A DNA stretch of 64,000 nucleotides from Bactericera cockerelli (taxonomy: Eukaryota; Arthropoda; Insecta; Hemiptera; Triozidae). Positions within the stretch are counted from its first letter, which is position 1. The number at the start of each line of letters is the position of its first letter. Of this stretch, positions 58,401-61,400 are shown piece by piece. The stretch covers positions 20,724,668 through 20,788,667 of the forward strand of contig CM044960.1 in NCBI GenBank assembly GCA_024516035.1, in the 5' to 3' direction. Made by a program: the position numbers and the translations under genes. Under the pieces are notes generated by a model. The model was not told where the DNA came from and made no database searches. It saw only the letters and a program-made list of their open reading frames with translations.

Positions 58401-61400
58401 AGGTAAAGTGTTCTAAATGAAAAATGTTTCATATTTTCCCAAGCAAGAATAATAAAAAGTTTAAACATTAATTAATTTAAATGAACAGAGGGAGAGATGG
58501 AGAAAGAAAGGGAGGGAAAATTAAATTTCCTGTTAGAATTTCTCGACCTCGCGATAAATTTTAGGATGAACAACTCCGGTTCCTAAGTGACATGTCTCTT
58601 TTCCTCTCTCCCACTCTACAACACGGTGTTGAATCAAAGAGAAAGGATAGGCATGGAGGGGAATAAACAGGTAGAGTCTTGGAGAAATATGGGGGGAACT
58701 CCAGGGGGAGTGAGAGAAGGCGACCTCAGAGGCGGGTAGTGGAAAAGAAGATTTCCGACACATTTCCGAGAATTAGAAAAAGTTTAATTTCAATCATCTA
58801 ATATTTGAGATCTTTTTAACAAACTCGATTTTTTGCTGAATTAATAAGTTCTACCAGCCTGAGGCAACATTTAAATAGAAGCATAGAACATAATTTGCCT
58901 GAAGCGTGTTTTCTGAAGTATACTACAGTAAGCATGTAGTGGCCAGTAGGTCAGTGTTCTTTGAAACTCATTGGACCCAAGTTTCTTTCAGTTGAACAAG
59001 TCTAGAACTCTAAAAGTGTAATAATATAGCAAACTCATACTAAATGTTACCTCAGTAGAATGAAAACTTGAGAATAAAAATATTAATCAATGTTTGTTTT
59101 GTCAATAATACACAAAAGATAAGAAAATAAAAACACATTCAAAACCAAAAAAATAAAGGTTCAAAAACTATTCCTAAATACAAACATGGGTTGCATTCAG
59201 CTATTAGATTAAGGGATCTACTGCAGACAATGCAATGCTCAGGGGGTATGGAGAAATAAACGTCCAACAAAAAGTATGTTAAGGGGTACCTCATACATAA
59301 TGTAGATTATAACTGGAACTAAAAGTTTTAATGCTGAAAATCATGAATATCCATTAAAATAATATTGATAAGATTAGATAATTTTCGGGAAGACACATGC
59401 CTTATGAAATGAGTCGACTTATACTGACTTCAAAGAGACTACCATTTCAATATTTTTTTTTTTTTTTTTAATTAACCTTGTAAAATAATACATTAAACAT
59501 TTATCTGGCTAGTAAATTATAATTCAATCGAGCATGAATTTTTTCATTATGTTTATATAATTGAGCTTGTAATTCCAATACTTCCATGTATGTACACATG
59601 GATACTATCCGTAAATTAAATAGATAATTAGGAGGAACATGGTATTTCTCTGTTTGAAGTTTGAACTCAATATGTATAAGTCAAATTATAATGATGAATT
59701 TCGTTGTTTCCGACGTGCTTTGACTTTTGAGTCATACAATGAAAATATTGGCAAAATCATAGAAATAACCATGATGATTTTTTTTATTAATAAAAACTTG
59801 CATAATCCATTGTTTTCAATAAGTAATTAGTTTGAATTGATGTTTTTGACCCAGTTAAAGAGTATTTCATAGGTCAAAAATGCTCTCAATGAAAACTTGA
59901 CAAAAAATTACAGATATTTTTAGTCAGACCGAAGATTTCTAGTTTTCTCTTGGTCTTCTATCTGATTTTCCAATCCGACTTTTGTCGGGACTACGTTTTA
60001 GAATTTGGAAATCAAAAGCTATGTGGTAAAAGAAAGATTAATGAGTAACTAAAGACTAAACTACAAACTAAGAAAAATAACAAAATGCAAAGAGGCTTAC
60101 AGACAAGGTGTTGAGCGAAACTTCTTCTCCATTCACTACAACACTAACCTTCTTGTGATTGTCTGGCATGTTCATGTGACATTCGTTGTCGAATCGGAAC
60201 TGACTCTGTAAAAAAATAGAAAATTAAAAGCTGGCCCTATAAAAGTAACTTTTTCATTTTATGACAAAACCGTTTTCAAAACCGATTGTAGCAGAAATAG
60301 ACGGCCCTTGTTTTCTTATATGGCAAAACTATGAGCACAATGTTTGGAAAAAATATTTTAAAACGAAAAAAAAAAAAAAACCAATGATACATACATATTT
60401 AGCTGTAATACACGTGTTATACGTGTTTCATAGTTTGCACATGCAATTGAACATACATATAATTATGCTAAATTTCAAACTGGGTTCCACCAGTAATACA
60501 ATACGATATACATACATAAACGCAGGGAACTTTTCTTCAAAGTTCACACCCTGAGGGAGCTCTCCATTCCCATCGTGAACTCAGGATTATTTACGATCCG
60601 AACATTTGTTTATTGCCTTTTTGTAGAAAAATTCAAAATTTATGTGATTCACAAGTCGAATATTTCCATTGGGTATATTTCTAGGATAGTATTTCACAGA
60701 TATGTAACGTTAGTATGCCTGGTTAATGTTACTTTACCAAAGAGCTTTACTCACATTGCTTTGAAACAAGGTCACTTTGATGAAATATTGAAAATAGAGA
60801 GGTTCATACTTTTACTTAGTTATTATCTCATTCCTTATAATTTACTCTACCATATACATTGAATCATTTTTTTTTCAAGACGTAATAGTGTAAGTACAAG
60901 GACAAAATGCTTGAACCTAATTACAGAAGCATAAAAATTGAAAAAAATTCGGAAGTAAAATGACATGCATAAAATAAAATTTTAATTATTTTTAAGGCGT
61001 TTTACTTGTTGGGTGTTATCAATAGCAACCATATAACAGAAATTGTTTTTGTTTGAGACAAAACCATAAATCCACTGAAAAAAAAACTTGGCAACTTCCG
61101 AAATACTTGTAGTTTCAGAAAATCTATTTCTAACTTTGTGAGCCGTTTACAGACAAATTATTTCTCCAGAACAATTTTGTCTCAGGTGTCAGGGAGAGCT
61201 GTGCTATACTCACACTTCCTGCAACTCTAAATACCCACACTCCTTTTGCTCTACCAAGAATAAGGAAGGATTTGCTTTTTATTGTTTGAAGAAAAACTGC
61301 TATTCCTTGTAATATCATATTTCCTGAACGAAAGTTTTTTACTGCAAATTTTACGCCGTTATTTAAAACCTTTCCACAAGTTCAGTCCACAATCTTCTTA

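Larger units (their letters stand above)
51956..60148. other. 8.2-kb Nbea intron
   Basis: Contains a long degenerate inverted repeat (54145-55175) with a 5S SINE in its loop, a purine-rich GA tract (58254-58345) and two CAGGGTGATT/CAGGGTAG motifs of transposon-end type (54140, 57740). An unassigned 150-codon open frame is at 53445-53897. Nothing else recognised. Confidence 0.6.
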
